Source: Lachnospiraceae bacterium UBA4364
Lineage (GTDB): Bacteria; Bacillota; Clostridia; Lachnospirales; Lachnospiraceae
Direction: 5' to 3'
Assembly (NCBI GenBank): GCA_002393955.1
Contig: DGSK01000043.1
Location: 1-32,646 of the forward strand
Length of the DNA stretch: 32,646 bases
Both the position numbers and the translations under genes were made by a program. Below, piece by piece: positions 1 through 7,681 of this stretch; the first letter of the stretch is position 1, and every line of letters starts with the position of its first letter. The notes beneath the pieces were generated by a model. It did no database searches. It was not told where the DNA came from and worked only from the letters and a program-made list of their open reading frames with translations.

Positions 1-81
1 ACCTTGTCCGGTACATGATGCGGCAAAGAGAAATGTACCGGTCAGCAGAAATGCAAGCGCCTGTTTTATCCTGTTTTTCAT
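1..81 (-). CDS. Lipoprotein N-terminus (partial, runs off left edge)
   Basis: The minus strand reads MKNRIKQALAFLLTGTFLFA, then ASCTGQG up to the window edge. That is a basic start, a hydrophobic core and a lipobox-like FAASC, so the product is probably a secreted protein lipidated at Cys and held on the outer face of the membrane. The ATG complement lies at 79-81, preceded by TAAGGAG (about 87-93 on the minus strand) at good spacing, which fixes the start. Only 27 codons are inside the window, so the mature protein and its function cannot be seen. It is transcribed away from the zinc-ribbon gene at 387. Confidence 0.7.
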   Translation of the reverse strand, partial: MKNRIKQALAFLLTGTFLFAASCTGQG

Positions 82-146
82 AGATAAACTCCTTATAGTT
101 ATTTAACTTTCACGCCCATATGGTATTTGGGATTTTAATTATTTAC

Positions 147-280
147 TAAAACTTCCCACATATAGTCTGTGGAAAGAGAACGACGACTCGCATATGCACC
201 GGAACCAATGCAACGCATCGTGATTGTTCCGGCGCAATTGCGAGTGTCGTTCTAAGTAGTTCAGTTAGTGGGAAGATTTA
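147..280. repeat. Long imperfect inverted repeat (hairpin element)
   Basis: Inner arms at 177-209 and 223-253 pair almost fully: AGAACGAC(G)ACTCGCA against TGCGAGTGTCGTTCT, then CCGGAAC against GTTCCGG, around a loop near 210-222. Outer arms CTTCCCAC (152-159) and GTGGGAAG (268-275) pair as well. There is no T-tract, so it is not a normal terminator. The rest of 82-386 holds no gene; I see no clear promoter. It could be a MITE-like repeat, a structured RNA or a large operator region. Confidence 0.6.
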
Positions 281-386
281 GTTAGAAAGTTATATCAGAA
301 AGATATATCAGACATGATGTATAAATGATTCGTTCATGGAATTATGTGCTATGGGCGGTCGCAACGGGGAGGAACCTTAGCGGGAA

Positions 387-2138
387 ATGAAATGTATCAG
401 ATGCGGTGCAGAGCTTAGATATGATCCAGGCAGACAGATGCTTGTCTGCGACCACTGTGAGGCTGAGTTTGATTCGGCTTCATATGTAAAGGAGCGTGAG
501 CAGGAAGGAACTGCTGAAGAATACTCAAAAGTTCTTGACGGTGAGACGGTCACTTCTGTTTTGTATACTGATTCTGAAGGAAATGCTGCAGAGGAATTAA
601 GGGTATCGGATGACGGCGGTATAATGACTGACGTGACGGATGACTCAATGAATGTCATAGAGTATGTCTGTCCGAACTGCGGCGGAACACTGTATTCCGT
701 TGAAGAGGCTGCAAACGGTTTCTGCAGTTTCTGTGGTTCCCAGATGATGCTTGAAACGAGATTCTCAAGGATGCGGAAACCTGAGGGAGTGATTCCTTTT
801 ATGCAGACTAAGGAAGACTGTAAGGCACGGTTTAGCAATTTTATAAAGAAGGCTGTATTTGCGCCCAAGGAGTTTAAGGATCCGGCATCACTTGAGAAAT
901 TCCGCGGAATATATATGCCATACCATGTATTCGATACCGAGTTTAACGGGATCGGAAAGGTAATGGGTGAAAAGCAGTACAGGCGTGGGGACTATATCGT
1001 AACGGATACCCATATATGTTCTGCGAGGGTGGATGCTTACTATAAGGGGTTATCCTATGATGCCCAGGCAGCATTCGATGACCACATTAGCGAACATATT
1101 GCTCCTTTTGATATACACAGGGTGGAACCCTTTAATGAAAATTATCTGGCAGGATTTTATGCAGACAGGGCTGATGTCCCTGCACAGGTGTACAGGAATG
1201 ATGCAGAGAGTTTTGCTTACGATCAGATAAGAAAGAAGATTGAAAGTGGATTTAAGGGCATTGTTTTCAGGCAGAACGAAGACAAGGAGCTTCTGCCGAT
1301 AGATATCACAAAGGAATATAATGTGTTTTTTCCCGTATGGTTCCTTTCATACCGGAAAAAGGACCGTGTAGCGTATGCTGTCGTAAATGGACAGACGGGA
1401 AAGCTTTACTGTGACCTGCCCGTAGATCTGACGAAATTTATATTGAGCACGCTCCTTATGACAGTGCTGATATATCTGATACTGCTGTTTGTTATGCCTG
1501 TGTTGCAGCCTGGAGAACTTATGAATGTGATCCAGGTACTTGCCGCAGTTTCCGGTGTTATACTGGAACGGAGTGCAAACCGGCTTGCAAAAAGGGAAAT
1601 GCGTGTTGATGACCAGGGATATTTTTATAAGTATTTGCGGTATGACCCGGACGCCCTTGATCTGCTTGTAAAAAGCAGCAAATACGGTAAAAAGAAGTTC
1701 TCGATCAGAAGGTTTTTTATGAAATCAGAGGTGGTATATACCCTTTGGGTACTGTTTACGTTAGTGTTTATGTGTCCGTCACTTATGGTGGTGCTGCTGA
1801 CGTATGTGCTGGGATCGACATCGGTGTCACTGAATATCAGCATAGCCCTTAATGTGGTGGTGACTGCTATAGCCATAAGGATTTTTGTAAGTTACTGGAA
1901 AGTTCATGAAAAGAAGATGCTTTTTGCAGGAAGCGTGCTTATGATAATAGGGTGTACTATTGCGACTCTTTTATCACTTATAAATCCGATAAATGACCTG
2001 CCGTATTATATAGTGGCGGCGGTGATGGGATTTTCGGTTGTTTTTTCACAGCTTGCAATACTTGATGTCTATAATAAGACTACGACAAGACCTCTGCCAC
2101 AGCTCAACAGAATGGGAGGTGATGACAGTGCGGTTTAA
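387..2138 (+). CDS. Zinc-ribbon polytopic membrane protein
   Basis: A 583-residue protein with two N-terminal zinc ribbons: Cys3, Cys6, Cys21, Cys24 (CIRCG...CDHC) and Cys95, Cys98, Cys113, Cys116 (CPNCGG...CSFCG). A soluble middle part (about 120-345) follows, then about six hydrophobic segments at roughly 350-372, 378-394, 448-475, 482-503, 511-532 and 538-560. This resembles proteins annotated as TFIIB-type zinc-ribbon-containing proteins in Firmicutes, whose role is not known to me. The ATG at 387 has a weak GGGA just upstream and GGGGAGG further off at 366-372. It overlaps the next gene by 11 bases, so the two are probably translationally coupled. Confidence 0.8.
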   Translation: MKCIRCGAELRYDPGRQMLVCDHCEAEFDSASYVKEREQEGTAEEYSKVLDGETVTSVLYTDSEGNAAEELRVSDDGGIMTDVTDDSMNVIEYVCPNCGGTLYSVEEAANGFCSFCGSQMMLETRFSRMRKPEGVIPFMQTKEDCKARFSNFIKKAVFAPKEFKDPASLEKFRGIYMPYHVFDTEFNGIGKVMGEKQYRRGDYIVTDTHICSARVDAYYKGLSYDAQAAFDDHISEHIAPFDIHRVEPFNENYLAGFYADRADVPAQVYRNDAESFAYDQIRKKIESGFKGIVFRQNEDKELLPIDITKEYNVFFPVWFLSYRKKDRVAYAVVNGQTGKLYCDLPVDLTKFILSTLLMTVLIYLILLFVMPVLQPGELMNVIQVLAAVSGVILERSANRLAKREMRVDDQGYFYKYLRYDPDALDLLVKSSKYGKKKFSIRRFFMKSEVVYTLWVLFTLVFMCPSLMVVLLTYVLGSTSVSLNISIALNVVVTAIAIRIFVSYWKVHEKKMLFAGSVLMIIGCTIATLLSLINPINDLPYYIVAAVMGFSVVFSQLAILDVYNKTTTRPLPQLNRMGGDDSAV

Positions 2139-2925
2139 GAAGCGGATTACGTTTTTTGCAGCAGTTATGCTTCTGGTATGTATAGTGCTGCCAATTAGGG
2201 CAGTGGCGAAAGAACACTATATCGATCCTGCTGTTTATTACTATGAGAATCCGGATACCGGATATATTGCAGCTGTTCAGGATATGGCCTGGATTTTTTC
2301 AGAGGATCAGAAAAAAGAGATCATAGAAGAAATTGCACCTGTCACTGAATATGGAAATGCCTTTTTGTTTACAACAGATGAGTCTGTACTGGCTACAGAT
2401 GATTTTGCCCTGCAGGCATATAATGCTGCGTTTGGACATGATTCCGGAGTGATGATAATAGAGGACGTGAACGGTCGGACACTTCGTATGCGGACTTTTG
2501 GAGAGATCGGGAAGGCTGTGAAATCATCAGAAATCGATATCATAGTAAGTGATGTATCAAAATATGCTGAAGACGGCGATTTTGAGCAGTGTGCTATAAA
2601 GGCTTTTTCGGAAGTCGGTACAGTAATGGGCGGTGGAAAAATAGGAGAGATATTAAGCGGCAGCGGTATTGGACGCCCGCTTAAGTTCATAGGCTGTTTT
2701 TTCATAGCATTCATACTTTCATTTTTTATAAATTTTATGATCGTAAGGATGCATACCAGAAAAAAGGACGTGGCTGCGGAGGAGATAATCATGGGCCTGT
2801 ATTCAAAGTGCCATGCGGAAGACTATCGTGACGAGGTGATCGCAACTCAGTCCGTTTACGCCCCTTTATCAGGCAAAAAAAGCAGGGACAGCGATGGCCC
2901 TTTTGGGCGCAAGAGCCTCTGGTAA
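2128..2925 (+). CDS. TPM-domain, membrane-anchored secreted protein
   Basis: I place the start at GTG 2128, because GGGAGG at 2114-2119 lies 8 bases upstream; the ATG at 2122 would be only 2 bases away. The 265-residue product has a signal peptide (residues 1-28, ending near AVA), then a TPM-type domain (about 35-170; typical start YIAAVQDMAWIFSEDQKKEI), then a membrane segment at about 185-207 and a short basic tail. TPM domains face outside the membrane and have been linked to phosphatase-like activity or photosystem repair; the substrate here is unknown. Its start overlaps the zinc-ribbon gene, which suggests that they act together. Many relatives end in a Gly/Ser-rich tail; this one does not. 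Confidence 0.75.
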   Translation: MRFKKRITFFAAVMLLVCIVLPIRAVAKEHYIDPAVYYYENPDTGYIAAVQDMAWIFSEDQKKEIIEEIAPVTEYGNAFLFTTDESVLATDDFALQAYNAAFGHDSGVMIIEDVNGRTLRMRTFGEIGKAVKSSEIDIIVSDVSKYAEDGDFEQCAIKAFSEVGTVMGGGKIGEILSGSGIGRPLKFIGCFFIAFILSFFINFMIVRMHTRKKDVAAEEIIMGLYSKCHAEDYRDEVIATQSVYAPLSGKKSRDSDGPFGRKSLW

Positions 2926-2996
2926 TGAATTGATTCAGAACAACCTGTAAATGAATGATCAAAAGGCCGGAAATACGGCAGAAAGGATAAATAAAA

Positions 2997-3266
2997 ATGG
3001 AAAAGAAGATTACAAAGGATATGCTTATACCGGATGTGCTGGCAGTAAATCCGTATATATCAAACATACTCATGGGACAGGGCATGCACTGCATATCCTG
3101 TTTTGCGGCAGCAGGAGAGTCTCTTGAGCAGGCTATGTATGTGCACGGTTTCACCCCGGAGGACGTGGATGTGCTGGTAGCTGATTTAAACGATTTTATT
3201 GAGCAGCAGGAAAAGTATGAAGCTGAAAATGAGGCAGAGGCTAAGAAGGCTGCAGGCCAGGAGTAA
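2997..3266 (+). CDS. DUF1858 redox-disulfide domain protein
   Basis: An 89-residue protein whose first 70 residues match the DUF1858 pattern: KITKDMLIPDVLAVNP, then GMHCISCFAAAGESL with Cys32 and Cys35, and a closing helix. The family is often called 'hybrid cluster protein-associated redox disulfide domain' and is presumed to form a redox-active or metal-binding CxxC site in the cytoplasm. Residues after about 70 form a charged Glu/Lys/Ala helix. AAAGGA precedes the ATG. The next gene starts 3 bases after its stop, so the two are co-transcribed. Confidence 0.85.
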   Translation: MEKKITKDMLIPDVLAVNPYISNILMGQGMHCISCFAAAGESLEQAMYVHGFTPEDVDVLVADLNDFIEQQEKYEAENEAEAKKAAGQE

Positions 3267-3269
3267 GTT

Positions 3270-4424
3270 ATGAAAAGCTTTGAGCTGATAGCACCCTGCC
3301 ATTTCGGACTGGAGGCTGTCCTGAAAAAAGAGATAACAGATCTTGGCTATGATGTAAGCAATGTGGATGACGGAAGGGTGACTTTTGTGGGGGATAATGA
3401 GGCCATAGCAAGAGTCAATATCTGGTCCCGAACAGCAGAAAGAGTGCTGGTCAAGCTGGGGAGTTTCCATGCAGAATCTTTTGAAGAGCTGTTCCAGGGG
3501 ACAAGGTCCCTGACGCTTGAAAGCTGGATCCCGGCAGACGGAAGGTTTTGGGTGGCCAAAGCAGCCAGCGTAAAGAGCAGGCTTTTTTCACCATCTGATA
3601 TACAGTCCATTATGAAAAAAGCAATGGTAGACAGGCTGGGGCAGGTATATCACATAGATTGGTTTAAGGAAGACGGCTTCGATTATCCCATAAGGGTATT
3701 CATAAAAAAGGATGAAGTGACGGTCGGGCTTGATACTACGGGAGAATCACTTCACAAAAGAGGCTACAGGAAGCTCACGGCCAAGGCGCCTATCGCTGAA
3801 AACCTTGCGGCAGCGCTGATCATGCTTACGCCATGGAGGGATGACAGGATACTCGTGGATCCGTTTTGCGGAAGCGGGACCTTTCCAATTGAAGCGGCTC
3901 TTATGGCAGCAAATATGGCTCCCGGTTACAGGAGAAGCTTCACTGCGGAAAAGTGGCTGAATGTAATGTCTGCTGATATCTGGGCTGACGCCAGGGAAGA
4001 GGCAGAGGACGAGATAAAGCAGGACGTAAAAACTGATATACAGGGCTATGATATAGATCCCAAGATGTCTGAGATTGCCAGGGCAAATGCAAGACTTGCA
4101 GGGGTTGAAGGACTGATCCATTTTCAGACAAGACCTGTTTCAGAGCTGTCGCATCCGAAGAAGTATGGTTTTATCATAACGAATCCGCCATATGGAGAAA
4201 GGCTGGAAGAAAAGAGCGAGCTGCCGGAGTTATACAGGATGCTTGGTGAAAGGTACAAAGCACTGGATTCCTGGTCTATGTATCTGATCACATCCTATGA
4301 GGATGTGCAGAAGTATATCGGCAGGAAGGCCGATAAAAACAGGAAGATCTACAACGGAATGCTTAAGACCTATTTTTACCAGTATATGGGACCGAAGCCG
4401 CCTAAGCGCAGTACGGAAAATTAG
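3270..4424 (+). CDS. THUMP-domain 23S rRNA guanine-N2 methyltransferase (RlmL N-domain/YpsC type)
   Basis: A 384-residue class I SAM-dependent RNA methyltransferase. Residues 1-155 form the N-terminal ferredoxin-like plus THUMP RNA-binding part. DPFCGSGT (197-204) is the SAM-binding motif, and NPPYGE (305-310) is the N-methyltransferase catalytic loop. Length and order match the short single-domain group called YpsC in Bacillus, related to the N-terminal half of E. coli RlmL, which makes m2G2445 in 23S rRNA. Exact target base is inferred, not seen. It sits in a tight forward run with DUF1858 upstream and rdgB 46 bases downstream. Confidence 0.88.
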   Translation: MKSFELIAPCHFGLEAVLKKEITDLGYDVSNVDDGRVTFVGDNEAIARVNIWSRTAERVLVKLGSFHAESFEELFQGTRSLTLESWIPADGRFWVAKAASVKSRLFSPSDIQSIMKKAMVDRLGQVYHIDWFKEDGFDYPIRVFIKKDEVTVGLDTTGESLHKRGYRKLTAKAPIAENLAAALIMLTPWRDDRILVDPFCGSGTFPIEAALMAANMAPGYRRSFTAEKWLNVMSADIWADAREEAEDEIKQDVKTDIQGYDIDPKMSEIARANARLAGVEGLIHFQTRPVSELSHPKKYGFIITNPPYGERLEEKSELPELYRMLGERYKALDSWSMYLITSYEDVQKYIGRKADKNRKIYNGMLKTYFYQYMGPKPPKRSTEN

Positions 4425-4470
4425 TATCAGGGATTCGCTGAGCCGGTGCAGAGAGGCAGAAAGGGAAAAT

Positions 4471-5145
4471 ATGCAAACAATAGTATTTGCCACTACGAAT
4501 GAAGGAAAACTGTCCGAGATAAAACGCATTATGGAAGGGCTGGACATAGAGCTTCTTACAATGAAACAGATCGGTTTTACAGAAGATATAGATGAAAACG
4601 GACAGACTTTTGAGGATAATGCGGCGATAAAGGCTGTGGCTGTAGCAGGATTTATAAAGGAAAACAGGCCGGAATATGCAGATGCCATAATAATGGCAGA
4701 TGATTCCGGGCTGGAGATTGACGCAATGGGGAAGATGCCCGGAGTCCAGTCACACAGGTGGCTGGGAGAGCGTACTTACGAACAGGCTATGACCGATATA
4801 ATAAATGAGCTGGAAGGGAAGCCTGAGAATGAACGGACTGCCAGATTCGTATGTTCAGTGTCTGCAAGCGGTGATGCGGTCAAGCCCATAGTTACAGACG
4901 AAGAAGTTTTAAAATACAACGGCGCGGCTGTTGTCAGGGAGACTGTTGAAGGAATGGTGGCCCACGAACTCAAGGGTGAGAACGGCTTTGGCTATGATCC
5001 ATTCTTTTACGTGCCGGAGTATGGCTGTACGACAGCAGAAATGTCCCCTGACCGGAAAAATGAGATAAGCCACAGGGGAAAGGCGGTCCGGGCTATGCGT
5101 GACAGACTGCTAAAAGCCGGCATTCTTGAGTATAAGCAGGGGTAA
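4471..5145 (+). CDS. rdgB: XTP/dITP pyrophosphatase (RdgB/HAM1)
   Basis: A 224-residue house-cleaning enzyme that hydrolyses dITP, XTP and related deaminated purine nucleotides to monophosphates, keeping them out of DNA and RNA. All family motifs are present: TTNEGK near the start, ADDSGL in the middle, GFGYDPFF and ISHRGKA near the end. The ATG at 4471 has AAGGGA just upstream and gives the usual MQTIVFATTN start; the reading frame stays open upstream, but that part overlaps the methyltransferase and is not family-like. The phosphoesterase gene starts 2 bases after the stop. Confidence 0.95.
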   Translation: MQTIVFATTNEGKLSEIKRIMEGLDIELLTMKQIGFTEDIDENGQTFEDNAAIKAVAVAGFIKENRPEYADAIIMADDSGLEIDAMGKMPGVQSHRWLGERTYEQAMTDIINELEGKPENERTARFVCSVSASGDAVKPIVTDEEVLKYNGAAVVRETVEGMVAHELKGENGFGYDPFFYVPEYGCTTAEMSPDRKNEISHRGKAVRAMRDRLLKAGILEYKQG

Positions 5146-5147
5146 AG

Positions 5148-5627
5148 ATGAAGATCCTTCTCGTAAGCGATACCCACAATGATACCCGTAATTTTTATGT
5201 TGCACTAGAGCGGGAAAGTCCGGTGGACATGGTGATTCACTGTGGGGATATATGCGGGTATGAAGCCGAGTTTGCAGATTCCTGCAAATGTCCGTTTTAT
5301 GCAGTAATGGGGAATATGGATCTCGGCTCGTCGCTTCCCCATGAACATGTAATAGAAGTACCGGGGCACAGGATATATGTGACACACGGACACAGGCAGT
5401 ATGTCGGCTATGATACAACAGGAGTTGCGGAAGCGGCCAGGGCGCACCGGGCGGATATAGCAGTGTATGGGCATACGCATATACCGGAGTTAGGCAGTGA
5501 GAGAGAACTTACGGTCATATGTCCGGGGAGCCTTTCGTATCCCAGACAGAAGGGGAAACGCGCAAGCTATGCAGTCCTGATAATTGATAAAAAAGGGAAG
5601 ACAGACTGCGTGATCAGGTATATATGA
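5148..5627 (+). CDS. YfcE/MJ0936-type metallophosphoesterase
   Basis: A 159-residue single-domain calcineurin-like phosphoesterase. The metal ligands are visible in order: SDTHND (residues 7-12), HCGDI, GNMD, THGH and GHTH. That matches the short YfcE/MJ0936 class, which hydrolyses phosphodiesters in vitro; natural substrates are poorly known. The gene starts immediately after rdgB, an arrangement common in Firmicutes. A GC-rich hairpin with arms CGGGCC/GGCCCG follows at 5630-5650, without a T-tract. Confidence 0.92.
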   Translation: MKILLVSDTHNDTRNFYVALERESPVDMVIHCGDICGYEAEFADSCKCPFYAVMGNMDLGSSLPHEHVIEVPGHRIYVTHGHRQYVGYDTTGVAEAARAHRADIAVYGHTHIPELGSERELTVICPGSLSYPRQKGKRASYAVLIIDKKGKTDCVIRYI

Positions 5628-5629
5628 GA

Positions 5630-5650
5630 CGGGCCATTCCGGACGGCCCG
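5630..5650 (+). terminator. GC-rich hairpin after the phosphoesterase gene (weak terminator or attenuator)
   Basis: Arms CGGGCC (5630-5635) and GGCCCG (5645-5650) around a 9-base loop, directly after the stop at 5627. No run of T follows, so it may slow or partly stop transcription, or protect the 3' end, rather than act as a full intrinsic terminator. Confidence 0.35.
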
Positions 5651-5699
5651 AAGCATCCACTGTTTATGGTGTACAGTTGTTGTGGCAGAAAGGGGTAAA

Positions 5700-6653
5700 A
5701 TGGAAAAGGATAACTTAACCAAGGAATTTGAAAGAGCGGTTTTTAACTGGTATCTGGGAGGGGATGAGGCCTCTCTCGATCCCGTGTTTAACTGCCTGAG
5801 AGAAGGACTGGCAAATGAGATGGAGGTTCTGGTTCCTTTTGCGGTGCCTGATGGTCAGGCATTAAAGCAGACAGAAGAAGATGTTTATATCCTTGAGCCG
5901 GGAACAAGTGTCAACTTCATGCACATTGACGAAGGAGACAGATTTGTGGTGCCGGTATTTACATCCGTAGCCGAAATGCGAAAGGGGGAGACGATCGCAG
6001 TAACTCCGGTACAGCTTGCCGTGCTGCTTGATATTTTCCAGGACAGGGAAGAATGCAATGGACTTGTGATCAACCCATGGGGGAAGAACTTTCTCCTGTC
6101 CAAAAGAATACAGGGAATGCTTGAGGCTTACACGCCTCAGTCAAGGATACAGGTTTTACAGAACGGTGTTTTGAATGTGCATGTGTCGGCCATAGTGAAT
6201 GCTGCAAACACAAGCCTTCTTGGGGGCGGCGGCGTGGATGGCGCCATTCACAGGGCCGCAGGCAGGAATCTGTTAGAGGAGTGCAGGAAGCTGAATGGCT
6301 GTGAGACCGGAGAGGCCAAGATAACCGGTGCGTATGAGATAAAAAATGCGGATCATATCATCCACACGGTAGGTCCTGTATACAGCGGAAAAGATGAGGA
6401 TGCAAAGCTGCTGGCATCATGTTATTTCAAGTCTCTTGACCTGGCGCAGGAAAACGGCTGCAGGAGCATTGCCTTCCCGGGGATATCTACCGGAGTATAC
6501 GGATATCCTCTTGATGAAGCAGCGTCAGTAGCACTTGAGGCAATTGCGGCATGGCTTGGGTCCCATCCTGATGCAGTGATGAATATTTATCTCTGCTGCT
6601 TTAAAAAAGATGAATATGAGTCTTATATGAGGGCACTTTCGAGTGCTGAATAG
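5700..6653 (+). CDS. SseB domain fused to a macrodomain
   Basis: The ATG at 5700 sits behind AAAGGGG (5689-5695); an upstream GTG at 5682 lacks a site. The 317-residue product has two parts. Residues about 5-140 match the SseB N-terminal fold (VLVPF...DEGDRFVVPVFTS...NPWGKNFLLSK). Residues about 150-317 are a macrodomain of the YmdB/MacroD type, with IVNAANTSLLGGGGVDGAIH (165-184) and GISTGVYGYP (261-270), the two loops that hold ADP-ribose. Macrodomains of this class remove O-acetyl from O-acetyl-ADP-ribose or ADP-ribose from proteins. The fusion suggests that SseB supplies a partner or target. It is cytoplasmic, with no signal peptide. Confidence 0.88.
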   Translation: MEKDNLTKEFERAVFNWYLGGDEASLDPVFNCLREGLANEMEVLVPFAVPDGQALKQTEEDVYILEPGTSVNFMHIDEGDRFVVPVFTSVAEMRKGETIAVTPVQLAVLLDIFQDREECNGLVINPWGKNFLLSKRIQGMLEAYTPQSRIQVLQNGVLNVHVSAIVNAANTSLLGGGGVDGAIHRAAGRNLLEECRKLNGCETGEAKITGAYEIKNADHIIHTVGPVYSGKDEDAKLLASCYFKSLDLAQENGCRSIAFPGISTGVYGYPLDEAASVALEAIAAWLGSHPDAVMNIYLCCFKKDEYESYMRALSSAE

Positions 6654-6727
6654 TGGTTAATATGGCTTTAGCTGCGGAAAATCCGGCCGATACTTTGCGT
6701 TTATTGGATATTTACATAAAAAAACAG

Positions 6728-6756
6728 TTGTTAGAGAAATATTTTTTTTATAAAAT
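6728..6756 (+). promoter_or_regulatory. Predicted sigma-A promoter of nfnAB
   Basis: TTGTTA at 6728-6733, a 17-base spacer, and TAAAAT at 6751-6756 (TATAAA at 6749-6754 is an alternative). A T-rich spacer and a 45-base leader lead to the AAGGAGG site before nfnA. Confidence 0.5.
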
Positions 6757-6801
6757 TGTGAGAAAGCAAATTTTGCTGAAAAGCATTTAAGGAGGAAAGA
6801 A

Positions 6802-7650
6802 ATGTTTAAGATCCTGGAAAAAGAATGGCTGAATGTGAATACATTCAAGATGGTTGTGGATGCGCCCATGGTGGCCCGTTCATGTGAACCCGGACAGTTT
6901 GTCATCGTAAGAGACACCGAGGACGGTGAGCGTATCCCTCTTACGATCTGCGATTATGACAGAGAGAAGCAGACTGTCACCATCGTTGTGCAGACCATCG
7001 GTGGAAGTACCTTGGAGATGTCAAAGAAAGAGGCTGGTGAGTTTCTGGCTGATTTCGTAGGACCTCTCGGACACCCCAGTGATCTGGTGACAGATGATAT
7101 AGAAGAAGTAAAGAAAAAGAAGATAGTATTCGTTGCGGGAGGCCTTGGAACAGCTCCTGTATACTGCCAGGTAAAATGGCTCCATGAGCATGGCATAACG
7201 GCAGACGTTATCGTCGGTGCCAAGACTAAGGATATAGTTATCCTTGAAGACGAGATGAAGGCTGTGGGTAATCTTTATATCACTACCGATGATGGTTCTT
7301 ACGGACGTACCGGTATGGTAACGAAGTGCCTTGAGGATCTTGTTAAAAATGAGGGCAAGGTCTATGACCATTGCGTATGTATAGGACCGATGATCATGAT
7401 GAAATTCTTAAGCCAGCTTACTGCAGAGCTTGGAATCCATACTATGGTTTCAATGAACCCTATAATGGTGGACGGAACCGGAATGTGCGGTGCATGTCGT
7501 GTAAGCGTGGACGGAGAGACTAAGTTCGCATGTGTTGACGGACCGGAATTTGATGCTACGAAGGTCGATTTTAACGAGGCTATGCGCAGACTCGGACTTT
7601 ATAAGCCTGAGGAGATGGCAACATACGAGAAAGTTAAGGCGCAGGCTTAA
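6802..7650 (+). CDS. nfnA: NfnA-type FAD/[2Fe-2S] subunit of ferredoxin:NADP+ oxidoreductase
   Basis: A 282-residue member of the sulfide/dihydroorotate dehydrogenase-like FAD/NAD-binding family. An FAD/beta-barrel domain (about 1-100) is followed by a nucleotide-binding domain with VAGGLGTAPV (111-120). A C-terminal [2Fe-2S] motif follows, with Asp224 and Cys229, Cys232 and Cys244; one Asp plus three Cys is the known ligand set of NfnA. With NfnB it makes the cytoplasmic electron-bifurcating NADH-dependent reduced ferredoxin:NADP+ oxidoreductase. The start is fixed by AAGGAGG. nfnB follows after 31 bases. Without that neighbour one would simply call it a PyrK-like reductase subunit. Confidence 0.88.
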   Translation: MFKILEKEWLNVNTFKMVVDAPMVARSCEPGQFVIVRDTEDGERIPLTICDYDREKQTVTIVVQTIGGSTLEMSKKEAGEFLADFVGPLGHPSDLVTDDIEEVKKKKIVFVAGGLGTAPVYCQVKWLHEHGITADVIVGAKTKDIVILEDEMKAVGNLYITTDDGSYGRTGMVTKCLEDLVKNEGKVYDHCVCIGPMIMMKFLSQLTAELGIHTMVSMNPIMVDGTGMCGACRVSVDGETKFACVDGPEFDATKVDFNEAMRRLGLYKPEEMATYEKVKAQA

Positions 7651-7681
7651 TTGAGTTTTATATTATTCTGGAGGTATAGAA

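Noticed and set aside
377..868. Minus-strand open frame opposite the zinc-ribbon gene
   Set aside because: It has no ribosome site and its Ser/Pro-rich product is what the reverse of a charged coding sequence gives; the forward gene is clearly real.
2860..2945. Frameshift at the end of the TPM gene
   Set aside because: Another frame runs a little further (YQAKKAGTAMALLGARASGN and on), but neither tail resembles the usual Gly/Ser-rich end, so a frameshift cannot be supported.
4297..4470. A longer RdgB start giving a 282-residue protein
   Set aside because: The extra part is read from the methyltransferase gene in another frame and is not RdgB-like; ATG 4471 has a ribosome site and the family start.
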